The notes beneath the pieces are model-generated. The model searched no databases, was not told the DNA's origin, and worked only from the letters and a program-made list of their open reading frames with translations. The position numbers and the translations under genes were made by a program. Positions 46,671 to 55,371 of a stretch of DNA of 64,000 nt are shown here, in pieces (the first letter of the stretch is position 1; the number at the start of each line of letters is the position of its first letter). The stretch lies in assembly GCA_022447185.1 (NCBI GenBank), contig JAKVAY010000002.1:1-64000 (forward strand). Direction: 5' to 3'. This DNA is from Fuerstiella sp. (GTDB taxonomy: Bacteria > Planctomycetota > Planctomycetia > Planctomycetales > Planctomycetaceae).

Positions 46671-48173
46671 TCACTCGCGCTGTTTAGTTGTTTCTTCGTT
46701 CACGGTGTCGATTTCACCGGACTGAGGCCGAATCATCTGGAAGTAGCGACGAATTGTCTGGCGGTGTCCGAGTGGAAGGGGCTCTGAATCGAGCACAGAT
46801 TCCGTCAGCTGTTCATATTTTTTGGACTGATCGCGGTATCGACGAGCGGCTTCCTGAGCTGTCTCCGGAGCCGTCATGGTTTCCGTGTCAATATCACCGC
46901 TTGAGGATTCCTGTCCGATGATATTCATCCTGTTGTTCGCATGGAGTTTCGATGTTTTGTCTTCCGCAGGATTGTCACTCCTGCCCAGTCCCCATTGATC
47001 TCCGTTTTCTCCGTTGCCGGTACCGGTTTTCCGGTACTCAGACTCGCATTCGCTTTTACATTCACTCAAACGACGACACTGTTTTTTGAGCAGGTCTGAC
47101 AGTTTCTTCCGACGCCCCTGTTTTTTGCACTCCCCTGCCAGGCCCTGCATCCCTTCCTCGAATTTGTTGTGGTTCTTCCGGCTTAAGCCTGCAGCGGTCT
47201 GAGCTGCCGCCTCTTTCAGCTTACGATTGATTCCACGGCTCTCATTTTTCCCCGCATCATGCAGTTTTTCAGTGATGGCTTTCTCGGTCTGGGGATCGAG
47301 TTCAGGCATTTTCAGGCTGGAAAGCTCCTCGGCCGCTTTGTCCAGTTCTCCTTTGACCATTGCTGCTCCCGCCGTCTGCATTTTCTCCGAAAGTGACAAC
47401 GCTGTCCCGATCTCGACCAGTTGGACATCGGTACCAGAACTCTGCAAATTCTGCTGTTTTTTCTCCAGCACGGCTTCCATTTCTGAGAGCCTGGCAAGTG
47501 CATCTCGAGGATTTACGCCGGGTTGCCTCAAGGCGTCCAACCGCTTTGTCAGTTCCCGCAGTAATTCTTTCATTTCCGGATCGATGTTTTCAGTATCAAA
47601 CTCCCGGAGTTCCTCCAGGCTGTCTTCTAATGTGTTGGCCTGAGCAATCACGACTCTGTTTGATGTGACTTCACCCACGGCCCGTTCGGCAGGCGTTCCC
47701 GCCAGTGCGATCACGACGGCTACAAGGGACATTCCGAGTCCCCAGATCCACGACCGGGGCGCGCGAATGGGCACGACCGTTTGAGGTTCCACTAACGCGA
47801 GATGTTTTTCAGCATCTTCCAGCTGGAGACCCTGCCAGGCGGTCTGATGGGTTGACTTTGCAAGAAGCTCTAGCGCGGTTGTCGTGCGGTCTTTGAGTTG
47901 ATATTCCTGGTCAATCGCAGCGGCCGCATCTCGTTCATGACGAGAACGCGACACAGAATAACACCAACCCAGCACCGGACCAGCGATCAAAAATTCAACG
48001 ACGTACAACAACCCAATTTCGGACCACTGGAACCGAGCAACCGCCAGAACACAGGCGATCAGGCCGCTGGTCACCAAACCGGTTGACACGCAGTGCCACA
48101 TCCACTGACGCTGCTGCCGTCGGCGGACGGTGCTGACACACTCATGAATTTGGTTCATGTCATTCGTCTTCAT
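46671..48173 (-). CDS. hypothetical membrane protein with long coiled-coil region
   Basis: This protein of about 500 residues has two adjacent N-terminal membrane helices (about 25-70, including GLVTSGLIACVLAVA and LLYVVEFLIAGPVLGW) and a third about residue 145 (WIWGLGMSLVAVVIALAG). The remainder is highly charged, helical and Glu/Lys/Gln-rich, with probable coiled coils from about 190 to 370 and a hydrophilic tail. The layout recalls planctomycete DUF4175-like proteins that usually occur with MoxR/DUF58/VWA genes, but none is adjacent. A GTG six codons upstream and an ATG five codons downstream are alternative starts. Confidence 0.72.
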   Translation of the reverse strand: MKTNDMNQIHECVSTVRRRQQRQWMWHCVSTGLVTSGLIACVLAVARFQWSEIGLLYVVEFLIAGPVLGWCYSVSRSRHERDAAAAIDQEYQLKDRTTTALELLAKSTHQTAWQGLQLEDAEKHLALVEPQTVVPIRAPRSWIWGLGMSLVAVVIALAGTPAERAVGEVTSNRVVIAQANTLEDSLEELREFDTENIDPEMKELLRELTKRLDALRQPGVNPRDALARLSEMEAVLEKKQQNLQSSGTDVQLVEIGTALSLSEKMQTAGAAMVKGELDKAAEELSSLKMPELDPQTEKAITEKLHDAGKNESRGINRKLKEAAAQTAAGLSRKNHNKFEEGMQGLAGECKKQGRRKKLSDLLKKQCRRLSECKSECESEYRKTGTGNGENGDQWGLGRSDNPAEDKTSKLHANNRMNIIGQESSSGDIDTETMTAPETAQEAARRYRDQSKKYEQLTESVLDSEPLPLGHRQTIRRYFQMIRPQSGEIDTVNEETTKQRE

Positions 48174-48664
48174 CGTTGAACAGAGACTCACGGCGGTTGA
48201 ATCGGTGTGCCAGATGACAACCTGCCGATGCGGCGGTTATGCCGTTATGGACGTGCTGCCGGTATCGTTGTTCAATTGAAAACGGTTACGGTATCTCCAT
48301 TCCAGCAGCCAGACTTATTTTGCCGTGTCGTGATCGGATTCGAAATCCGAATATTCCATTTACGCAGCAATTTCGCCGGGAAACAACGTCAGTGGGTGCC
48401 GGAGTGTATAATCCGTTATGTTGTCTATCCGCTGTAGTGAGCTCCTTTCTCAACAGGCCTGCAAACCGGTGCAGGGAATGGTGATCTCACCCCGCAGACA
48501 GGGATGATTTCCACAATTTGCCATCCGACGACTTTACTCCTGGTCGCCGCAAACAATGAGAAGCCGGGCTTTTTGAAACCGTCGGGGTTCTTGGAGATCA
48601 GCTCCGGTCGTTTAAGTACTTTGCAGTGCATCAACGAAACATTCTTTTGGTTAAGAACAATGCC
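48174..48664. other. divergent intergenic region
   Basis: About 490 bases between divergent genes. Small open frames are present on both strands (for example 48425-48634 minus), but none has a ribosome-binding site or recognisable product. No RNA gene, repeat or operator is identified. Confidence 0.35.
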
Positions 48665-49195
48665 ATGAAGCTCACTCTCGATCCGGCAACGGCCGCTACG
48701 TTACTGAACGCAACGATCGAACAGATTCTTTCTGTGCGGACTTATACGCTGGGACTGCTGCAAGAAACGCCAAAGGATCGCTGGTTCGAAATCCCCGACG
48801 GACTTCCGTGTAACATTGCCTGGCAAATCGGACACCTTGCGGTCAGCCAGTACGGATTGCTCATGTTTCGAATACGTGGCCGCCGTCCGGAGGACCTCGA
48901 TCTGGTACCAGGAAAATTTCGCAAAGCCTACAGCCGTCAAACAACACCAAACAGCAATTCGTCAAATCAGCCGTCCGCTGACGAATTCGTTGCGCGACTG
49001 ATGCAGATTCATGAAAGCGCACTCTCTGAGCTCAGCCAGGTGCAGCCGGACATTTTGCTGGAAGAGGTCGACCATCCGTGGACGGCCTGGCCGAACAAAC
49101 TTGGTGCCATCATGTTCTGTCCACTTCACGAACAGATCCACGCAGGTCAGATTGGTCTCATTCGTCGGGGACTGGGTCTGGATCCTGTAAGATAG
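48665..49195 (+). CDS. DinB-family (YfiT-like) protein
   Basis: The protein has about 176 residues and a DinB-like four-helix bundle. The histidine triad pattern is visible as WQIGHLAVSQY (His about 59) and the C-terminal HEQIHAGQIGLIRR (two His in HEQIH). Members bind a divalent metal and many are bacillithiol- or mycothiol-dependent transferases; others are of unknown function. A frame extension 13 codons upstream lacks support. The substrate cannot be told. It is convergent with the nucleotidyltransferase that follows. Confidence 0.82.
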   Translation: MKLTLDPATAATLLNATIEQILSVRTYTLGLLQETPKDRWFEIPDGLPCNIAWQIGHLAVSQYGLLMFRIRGRRPEDLDLVPGKFRKAYSRQTTPNSNSSNQPSADEFVARLMQIHESALSELSQVQPDILLEEVDHPWTAWPNKLGAIMFCPLHEQIHAGQIGLIRRGLGLDPVR

Positions 49196-49202
49196 CACTG
49201 CT

Positions 49203-49847
49203 TTACGAAGAGGTGTCGTCAGCACACCTTTGCTGTCGGCGTATCATTGTCGATGAAAGATCAAGTCGAAAACACGATTCCGGCAACTCGACAAACATTT
49301 CGCAATAGTCATGTCCTGCTGACAACTGGTCGCTGGTCCGGAAATCGCCTGATTCACCTGTCAGATCAACTCGGCCTGCAACCAGAAATTGTATCTTCGC
49401 GGCACTCATTTTTCGCAGAAATTGATCACGCTGCCCGAGATCATGATTGTAATACTGCGGATTCAGAATGCGTTCTGCAGTGTCAAACCCGACGACGAAC
49501 CAGTGACCTGGAAACAGGTCTGCCTTGTCCACAAACAGTGCCGCATTCGTCACGAGTACGTCCTCGTCTGAGATCGTCTTAAGCCGTTTGTGAACCTCGT
49601 GAGCGGAGAGTGTTGGTTTATCAGCATTGTGGATCGACAACTCAAACAATACTGAGCAACCCAAAAACGCAGCAGCTGCATCACGCAGTTGACGATGCCC
49701 TTCGTGAATGGGATTGAATGCCCCCGGAAGAATGGCCGAATACGGCAATTTTGGGGCAATTTGACAGACTCCATCTCGCCACAGCACGATGGGTGAATCA
49801 GTATCGGGGAGCACAATCTCCTCCTCAGAATCTCGTGATACCGTCAT
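49203..49847 (-). CDS. NadD-like nucleotidyltransferase (HxGH superfamily)
   Basis: The 214-residue protein has the nucleotidyltransferase motif PGAFNPIHEGH (about 41-51, containing HEGH) and the C-terminal SSTMIRR (about 198-204), equivalent to the ISSTxIR motif of NMN/NaMN adenylyltransferases. A central segment, GHWFVVGFDTAERI, also fits the fold. It may adenylylate nicotinate or nicotinamide mononucleotide, or another phosphorylated substrate. The exact substrate is not assignable. The length agrees with the NadD family apart from a 35-residue N-terminal extension. Confidence 0.75.
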   Translation of the reverse strand: MTVSRDSEEEIVLPDTDSPIVLWRDGVCQIAPKLPYSAILPGAFNPIHEGHRQLRDAAAAFLGCSVLFELSIHNADKPTLSAHEVHKRLKTISDEDVLVTNAALFVDKADLFPGHWFVVGFDTAERILNPQYYNHDLGQRDQFLRKMSAAKIQFLVAGRVDLTGESGDFRTSDQLSAGHDYCEMFVELPESCFRLDLSSTMIRRQQRCADDTSS

Positions 49848-49903
49848 AAGGGCCTGTTCCCGGGAAACTGGTTAATTGATGAGGAGATGTTGTGGCGACA
49901 AAA

Positions 49904-49941
49904 AAAAGAGCACTCGAGTCGAACTGCTCGAGCGCTCTTTT
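49904..49941 (-). terminator. strong rho-independent terminator
   Basis: Arms at 49904-49918 and 49927-49941 pair over 15 bases with one mismatch and an eight-base loop. The minus-strand side runs into eight T residues, so it ends the transcript of the minus-strand gene at 49976-51703. Confidence 0.85.
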
Positions 49942-49975
49942 ACTGATTTGAACCCTTGCCTCAGCATACTATTGT

Positions 49976-51703
49976 TCAGGGCCGCAGTGAAAATCCTTCG
50001 CTGACGTAGCCATTTTCATCGGCCACTGTGAATCCACCAGCCGGAGTCAGATATTTGCTGATTGATTCGTAAGGCGGTAGTGTGGTGAAATCGATCTCGG
50101 AGAAGATTTCGTCCATCCCTGGAAAATTATCAACGATATTGCCGCTCTGCAGCAGTTCATAAAGAGTTCGATACTGATCTGCCGGCCTCGTAAAATTGAC
50201 CGCGACAACCTCTGCGGGGAAGTGTTGAGCAATCCGTCTGAAGTCTTCTGATTCAGCTAGTGGAAGCATGTCATCGTCGTTGCGAAGAACCTGTTCCAGT
50301 ATTTGTTCACCAATTGCGATCAGAAGTGAACCGTTGGCCACTGTAAGTCCGACGACAGCCCCAGCCTCGCTTCTTTCATAAAGTGTGAAACCACGAAATT
50401 CCCGAATGTCCAACTGAAAATTTGGTTCGTCACTGACACGAGCCAGCAAATCGCGGAATGCACCCGGATCCTGAATTCCGACTGCAAACAACATTTCGTT
50501 TGTACCTGAATATGAATCCATCGCACCCCCAACCAGATGGACTTCTCCGGTGAGTTGATCGATCAGGTCGTCTTTCAGGTGAACCCCAGGCCGGTTTTCG
50601 GACGCCTGCTGGATGATTTTTGACAGAGAGCCGGGTCCCTGAAAACCATCTACGAGGCTTTCAATGGCAGCGTAGGCTTCAGACACCTGCCAGCTGGTTG
50701 CCATATAAAATACGGTATCATCCCTGACCCAACTGGGTGGCGCAGCACGGACCGGCTGAAGCATAAAGGCACGCATGATTCCGGCAGGTGGTTGTTCAGC
50801 ATAAACCATGGCTCGCTGAATCAATTGCAAATCACCGGATCCTTCTTCCGTAATCATTCCAACGGCCTGCAACTGGTTGAGGCCCAGCAGTGGCAACTGA
50901 GCAATTGCCATGCTGGCATAAAGCTGAGCCTGGCCGAACGACCCGGTCTGGGACAGCTTTGTCAGCAGGCCGATCAGGTCCAGATATACGACGGAATCTG
51001 CCGAACCCGGTTCCGTCTCCAGTCGGTTAAGCACATGCGTGTACTTTTCGTTGCTACTGAGGGAATCTGTGGAGCTTCCGTCCCAATTCGCAATCAGGCC
51101 GTCCATCACCCGTTTGCTGCTGCAAAACACGAGATGATTATCACGAAGAAACCAGCCAAATTCCTTAATCAGGGGAGTGGGAACGTTGTCCAGAACTTCA
51201 TAAAGCGTGATCTCGGTTCCGTCGACATCTTCCTTCGATTGAGTCAGTTTTGTCACCTTACTGAGTGCCTGCTCGGCCATTTCCAGAAGTGATTCAACCT
51301 GGGAATGCGATTCAGCAATATCAAGGTGCAGGACCAGGCCAATATGATTTCCGGCACCGGAAATGGAAACAGACACTTCGCCGGTCGGAATATTCAGAAT
51401 GTCTTCAACGGACATTCCAAGCTGAGCTTCAACTTCAGCGAGGACATTGCCAACCGGGCCATCGAATGCATTGTGCATCTCCGCACGAAAATCAGTCAGT
51501 GCCGGATCGTTGATCAACTGACCATAAGGTGATTCGGTGAACTGACGTTTAGCGTCCTCCACACTCTTGACTGTAATATGCAGATATGTGTCATTGGGTA
51601 AAATCTGATCGGCAAGTATCACATCCTGGGCCTGAGCAGGCATTGCAGCAGATGCAAGAACTGGTACCGTCAGCATGAGTTGCAGGATTCGAGCCGGAGT
51701 CAT
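49976..51703 (-). CDS. exported hypothetical protein (DUF3352-like)
   Basis: The 575-residue protein has a clear Sec signal peptide (LQLMLTVPVLASAAMPAQA, cleavage near AQA-QD). The mature part repeats a long alpha/beta pattern (LPNDTYLHITVKS, FLRDNHLVFCSS, GVQDPGAFRDLLARV-like) of the kind seen in uncharacterised planctomycete DUF3352-like secreted proteins. It has no catalytic motif. AAGGGGC five bases before the ATG supports the start. It is monocistronic: a strong terminator follows at 49904-49941. Confidence 0.75.
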   Translation of the reverse strand: MTPARILQLMLTVPVLASAAMPAQAQDVILADQILPNDTYLHITVKSVEDAKRQFTESPYGQLINDPALTDFRAEMHNAFDGPVGNVLAEVEAQLGMSVEDILNIPTGEVSVSISGAGNHIGLVLHLDIAESHSQVESLLEMAEQALSKVTKLTQSKEDVDGTEITLYEVLDNVPTPLIKEFGWFLRDNHLVFCSSKRVMDGLIANWDGSSTDSLSSNEKYTHVLNRLETEPGSADSVVYLDLIGLLTKLSQTGSFGQAQLYASMAIAQLPLLGLNQLQAVGMITEEGSGDLQLIQRAMVYAEQPPAGIMRAFMLQPVRAAPPSWVRDDTVFYMATSWQVSEAYAAIESLVDGFQGPGSLSKIIQQASENRPGVHLKDDLIDQLTGEVHLVGGAMDSYSGTNEMLFAVGIQDPGAFRDLLARVSDEPNFQLDIREFRGFTLYERSEAGAVVGLTVANGSLLIAIGEQILEQVLRNDDDMLPLAESEDFRRIAQHFPAEVVAVNFTRPADQYRTLYELLQSGNIVDNFPGMDEIFSEIDFTTLPPYESISKYLTPAGGFTVADENGYVSEGFSLRP

Positions 51704-51778
51704 TGGTGCCCCTTGTTCTGGTTGGACGTCTTATCGGTGAATACGCATGAGTCTGGTTGACCATTGAAATGCCCAGAA

Positions 51779-52021
51779 TTACCGGACGCAACACGTGTCA
51801 AACTCACTAAGTGCCGCTGGCTGACACGATTTCTCAGCGGGATTCTCACAGCTTTCCTCTGACGAAATCAAGGTGTACTTCAACTGTTGCAACACGTCGA
51901 TCGAACCCTGGAATGATTTACGGATCTCCGAATCAACTTCGCCTGCAACCACACTTATTCGATGTAAGAGCTGGGATCCTGGCTGGATTTTGATATTTCT
52001 GCACGTATTTTTGTGAATCAT
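51779..52021 (-). CDS. small hypothetical protein coupled to the amidotransferase gene
   Basis: This 80-residue frame starts with an ATG that overlaps the TGA of the glutamine amidotransferase gene (ATGA), so it could be translated by coupling. Its middle forms a plausible amphipathic helix (LLHRISVVAGEVDSEIRKSF), and its C-terminal half contains four of its five Cys. I recognise no family. It may be real or a chance frame. Confidence 0.4.
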   Translation of the reverse strand: MIHKNTCRNIKIQPGSQLLHRISVVAGEVDSEIRKSFQGSIDVLQQLKYTLISSEESCENPAEKSCQPAALSEFDTCCVR

Positions 52022-52599
52022 ACCGCAAGAAAGTTTCGCAGCAGATCGTGCCCGCGACCAGTCAGGAAACTCTCCGGGTGGAACTGGACTCCGTGGACCG
52101 GATATTCTCGGTGCTGCAACCCCATCACTTCGTAATCATGTCCCGTTTCATTGACCCAGGCTGTAACCTCCAGGCAATCCGGTATGGATTCCTGCGGCAC
52201 AATCAGGCTGTGGTAACGTGTGGCTTCGAAGGGTTGCGGTAATCCCGCGAAAACTCCAGCTCCACCATGCTCAATCAGTGACGTCTTGCCGTGCATGAGC
52301 CGTCCGGCGCGCTCAACTCTCGCTCCATAGACATCGGCCAGACACTGATGTCCCAGACAGACTCCTAACAGTGGAATCCGGGGACCAAAACATCGAATCA
52401 CGTCTCTCGATATCCCGGCTTCCGCAGGCGTACAAGGTCCTGGTGAGATAATAATCCGATCCGGCGCCATTGCAGCGATGGCTTCCAGAGACGTCTGATC
52501 GTTACGCTTAACCGTAATCTCCAGAGACCCATCAATTTCACCAATCCGCTGGACCAGGTTGTAAGTGAACGAATCATAATTATCGAGCAAAAAAATCAT
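52018..52599 (-). CDS. anthranilate/aminodeoxychorismate synthase glutamine amidotransferase (TrpG/PabA)
   Basis: The 193-residue class I glutamine amidotransferase supplies ammonia for anthranilate or 4-amino-4-deoxychorismate synthesis. The start MIFLLDNYDSFTYN and PGPCTPAEAG are hallmark segments. The triad is visible as GVCLGHQ (Cys81) and VQFHPES (His174, Glu176). No TrpE/PabB partner lies in the window, so tryptophan and folate roles cannot be separated, and one protein may serve both. It overlaps small open frames at both ends by ATGA junctions. Confidence 0.93.
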   Translation of the reverse strand: MIFLLDNYDSFTYNLVQRIGEIDGSLEITVKRNDQTSLEAIAAMAPDRIIISPGPCTPAEAGISRDVIRCFGPRIPLLGVCLGHQCLADVYGARVERAGRLMHGKTSLIEHGGAGVFAGLPQPFEATRYHSLIVPQESIPDCLEVTAWVNETGHDYEVMGLQHREYPVHGVQFHPESFLTGRGHDLLRNFLAV

Positions 52600-52817
52600 G
52601 GGCGAATCAACAGACCTGGTGAAAGTGCGTCGTCAGCACAGACCATAGCGGAACGTGTCTGAATTGAGAACTTACCGTTGTCGATAACCGTATTAGTGAA
52701 TCGGCAATTTCTGCCGTCAAAGGTAACGAGTTCATCGATGTCAAAACTTACGGGCACGGCAGGAAAGGCAGACTGCCCAGGGTGTTTGTTGCCGGTGTTG
52801 CGGGATGTCAACAACAC
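52596..52817 (-). CDS. small open frame upstream of the amidotransferase, doubtful
   Basis: A 73-residue frame from a GTG ends in a TGA that overlaps the amidotransferase ATG (ATGA). The sequence (FDIDELVTFDGRNCRF, VIDNGKFSIQTRSAM) has no recognisable family and no hydrophobic segment. The coupling makes it a possible leader or small gene, but composition alone does not prove it. Confidence 0.3.
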   Translation of the reverse strand: MLLTSRNTGNKHPGQSAFPAVPVSFDIDELVTFDGRNCRFTNTVIDNGKFSIQTRSAMVCADDALSPGLLIRP

Positions 52818-52968
52818 ATCGATTGTCGGGGGTTGACGGCATCGTCCAAGTATCTCAATTGACGAAGATCTGACAAGGAGTTCTTTGCACCGGCGCTACC
52901 TGCAGTGGCTCCTGGGTGACGGGATCACCCATTCATCTCATTAAGGCTGCTGACGGAATGGTGAGGCC

Positions 52969-53691
52969 ATGAGGACAATTGGAAGTCTCCGGAGTCTTGC
53001 GCTTGCAATGATGACGTTGTTCTCCGGTTGTATGACCGGACCAAGCCTGATTGAACAAACGGACCCCTATTCCAGCGCGGAGCCGGGATCTGGTCTGTGG
53101 TGGTCAGAAAAGGCCCAAATCACACCAGGTGTGCGCCAAAAGTGCAGCAAGGGCAAGATCTGGCCAGTCCGTCCGCGACCATCCGGCGATGGCCAGCAAT
53201 TCTCTCATACATTCCATGCCGCGCATTACTGGCCGCTTCCATACGTTTGCGCAGATCGACAGTACGTCGGAGAGATCATGGAAGTCCAGAAAATCAACGG
53301 ATGGACCGAAGAAAACACGATGTACAGCCGGCACTTCAACAGTGTTGACCAGACACTCACCCGGCCCGGTCGACTGCATCTGCTCAGGATTCTGGAGATT
53401 ACACCGTTCCAGCGGCGTGCCGTGTACGTCCAGTCCACTCGGGACCCCGGTATCGACAGTGTAAGACTTGCCGAAGTCGAAAGTGCCATTGCGGAACTGA
53501 CGCACGGCCCGGAAACGATCGCCGTTTCCTTGCGCTCCGGACGCGAATACAGTCGACCGGCGTCGGAAGTTCAAATTATTAATGAATTGTACAACTCCAG
53601 TATTCCTGCACCACGACTGACCTTAGCATCAGGCTCTGCGGGAAGTTCAATTGGAGCCGGATCAGGTGCCGCACCAGCCATTACGCCCTAG
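52969..53691 (+). CDS. hypothetical planctomycete lipoprotein
   Basis: The 240-residue protein has a short signal with a lipobox-like MTLFSGC (Cys about 21). The mature part has a conserved-looking aromatic segment (SHTFHAAHYWPLPYVCADRQYV, shown in part) typical of planctomycete envelope proteins of unknown function, and a Gly/Ala/Ser-rich C-terminal tail (ASGSAGSSIGAGSGAAP). It probably sits in the envelope. A strong hairpin terminator follows 50 bases later. Confidence 0.75.
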   Translation: MRTIGSLRSLALAMMTLFSGCMTGPSLIEQTDPYSSAEPGSGLWWSEKAQITPGVRQKCSKGKIWPVRPRPSGDGQQFSHTFHAAHYWPLPYVCADRQYVGEIMEVQKINGWTEENTMYSRHFNSVDQTLTRPGRLHLLRILEITPFQRRAVYVQSTRDPGIDSVRLAEVESAIAELTHGPETIAVSLRSGREYSRPASEVQIINELYNSSIPAPRLTLASGSAGSSIGAGSGAAPAITP

Positions 53692-53740
53692 ATCATGACC
53701 TGTGTCGACTGTATCAAGCAATAGATCGACGCAGAACTAA

Positions 53741-53782
53741 ACGAAAGAGGGCGAACCGATTAGACGGTTCGCCCTCTTTCGT
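53741..53782 (+). terminator. perfect 18-bp hairpin terminator, probably bidirectional
   Basis: Arms 53741-53758 and 53765-53782 are perfectly complementary over 18 bases with a six-base loop; each arm ends in an A- or T-containing run (CTTTCGT on the plus side). It lies between the lipoprotein gene and the minus-strand genes, so it can end transcripts from both sides. Confidence 0.8.
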
Positions 53783-53788
53783 TGTCCT

Positions 53789-54004
53789 TCAATCTGTCCG
53801 GTCCGATACCGTGGCACCCGTGATCAGTTGTTCTGTCACTTTTGAAAATCTGCGTCGGTGCATTAAATCACTGCCCGGCAGGTGATACGCCCGCGGGTAC
53901 ACACTGCGCATACGTTCTGGCAGCATCCGCAGCAACTCCAACACGGTGTTTTTACTCTGGCTACCTGCGAAGATGTCACGTGCGGTCTTCTCGCGCAATA
54001 TCAA
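53789..54004 (-). CDS. small hypothetical protein, doubtful
   Basis: A 71-residue minus-strand frame from a TTG start reads like a basic helical protein (ELLRMLPERMRSVYPRAYHLPG, shown in part). The frame stays open further upstream to a stop near 54060, so the start is uncertain. It lies downstream of parB on the same strand, just before the terminator hairpin, which fits a last gene of that transcript. Confidence 0.35.
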   Translation of the reverse strand: MILREKTARDIFAGSQSKNTVLELLRMLPERMRSVYPRAYHLPGSDLMHRRRFSKVTEQLITGATVSDRTD

Positions 54005-54145
54005 GTCGGAGCGATTCCATCCGAGACAGGGAAGGGACCGTTTTCCCTTCTCCCATTGTCAGACGAATGCAGACTACTGCTGTCGTGCAACTCCGTACTA
54101 TAACGGGAACCAGTCGTGACAGAGCTGATTCGAGTGACGGGTGGG

Positions 54146-55099
54146 TCAGGCTGCGTTGCGAAGCTGACCAACAATTCGTTCGAAGTCGTCGTTCGAACCG
54201 AAGTGAATCACGATCTGACCCGATTCTTTCTTCTTCAGGCGAATGTCGATCCGCGCAGCCAGGGCTTCCCTGAGCTGATCCTGCAAAGAAATCACGTGTG
54301 ATGATGGCTCAGGCGTGGTCGGCGGTGCAACGGTGGCTGATTCTGCCGGTGCCAGCCCCGATTTCAAAATTCTGCGCACAGCTTCCTCTGTCCTGCGCAC
54401 GGAAAGATTTTGTTCCTCAATTTGCCGAGTCAATTCCATTTGAGCTTCTGGCGGCAGGGGCAACAATGCGCGTGCGTGCCCACCACTGATGCGATCGTGT
54501 CGTACTGCATCCTGTACATGATCCGGAAGTTCCAACAGCCGCATCATGTTGCTGACGGTCGAACGATTCATGCTCAGCCGCTTCGACAACTCCTCAACAG
54601 TCCCGCCAAAGCGTTCCAGGTAATCTCGGAAGGCATCAGCCTTCTCAAGCACGTTGAGATCCTGGCGTTTGAGGTTTTCTTCGATTGCGGCTTCACTAAC
54701 CTGGTGATCTTCGAGCTCCACGACCCGGCATGGAATATTATCCAGTCCAACCTGCTGAGCTGCTCTCCAGCGGCGTTCTCCGGCCACCAGCTCATAACCG
54801 TCTTCGATTGCACGAACGAGCAGGGGCTGCAGCACTCCGTGCTTGCGAATGCTGTTCGCCAGCTCATCAATGGCGGCGGGATCGAATTCACGCCGGGGCT
54901 GAAAAGGATTGCGCTCAATGAGTTCGAGGCTGATTTCGTCCGCGGCGGGCGATACCAGATGTACAGGAGCTTCAGATTCCGCTTCCGATGTACCCAGAAG
55001 TGCGTTGAGTCCACGTCCAAGTCGACGTTTAAGTTTTGGTTTTTCAGACGAGTGCTGTTCCACCGGTTGCGTTCCTGCAATACCCCTTGTTTCCGACAT
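54146..55099 (-). CDS. parB: chromosome-partitioning protein ParB (Spo0J family)
   Basis: ParB binds parS sites, loads onto DNA as a CTP-dependent clamp and partners with ParA in chromosome segregation. The 317-residue protein has the basic N-terminal LKRRLGRGLNALLG motif (about 23-36, a ParA-interacting region), the CTP-binding GERRWRAA (107-114), ENLKRQDLNVLEKA (141-154), a helix-turn-helix region (about 165-190), and a C-terminal dimerisation part. No parA gene lies beside it in either direction, and no exact parS site was found by eye in this window. Confidence 0.96.
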   Translation of the reverse strand: MSETRGIAGTQPVEQHSSEKPKLKRRLGRGLNALLGTSEAESEAPVHLVSPAADEISLELIERNPFQPRREFDPAAIDELANSIRKHGVLQPLLVRAIEDGYELVAGERRWRAAQQVGLDNIPCRVVELEDHQVSEAAIEENLKRQDLNVLEKADAFRDYLERFGGTVEELSKRLSMNRSTVSNMMRLLELPDHVQDAVRHDRISGGHARALLPLPPEAQMELTRQIEEQNLSVRRTEEAVRRILKSGLAPAESATVAPPTTPEPSSHVISLQDQLREALAARIDIRLKKKESGQIVIHFGSNDDFERIVGQLRNAA

Positions 55100-55371
55100 G
55101 CGCCCCTTCCATAAGGCAGTCGATCCTATTATGAGATCGACATAATCGGAACAGCCGAAACAGCCCGTCAGAAGTGATGAGGGTCCCGAAAAATGGGAAG
55201 ACTGGGCAACGTTCCAGGAAAGATTGGCGGCTGCGAATCGTGGTAATTCAGAACGAATCCGAATTCGACGTATGGCCTCTGTTCTTCAGGAGCTCAGCCC
55301 ACGCATAAATCGTATCGGGTATCCACGCACAAGAGACAGCAGGCACAGCAGACGTTGCTCCCAGGGCTGGT

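Larger units (their letters stand above)
53692..54145. other. region between the lipoprotein gene and parB
   Basis: Holds a perfect hairpin (53741-53782) and a possible small minus-strand gene (53789-54004). The rest shows nothing recognisable. It lies downstream of both flanking genes, which are convergent. Confidence 0.5.
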
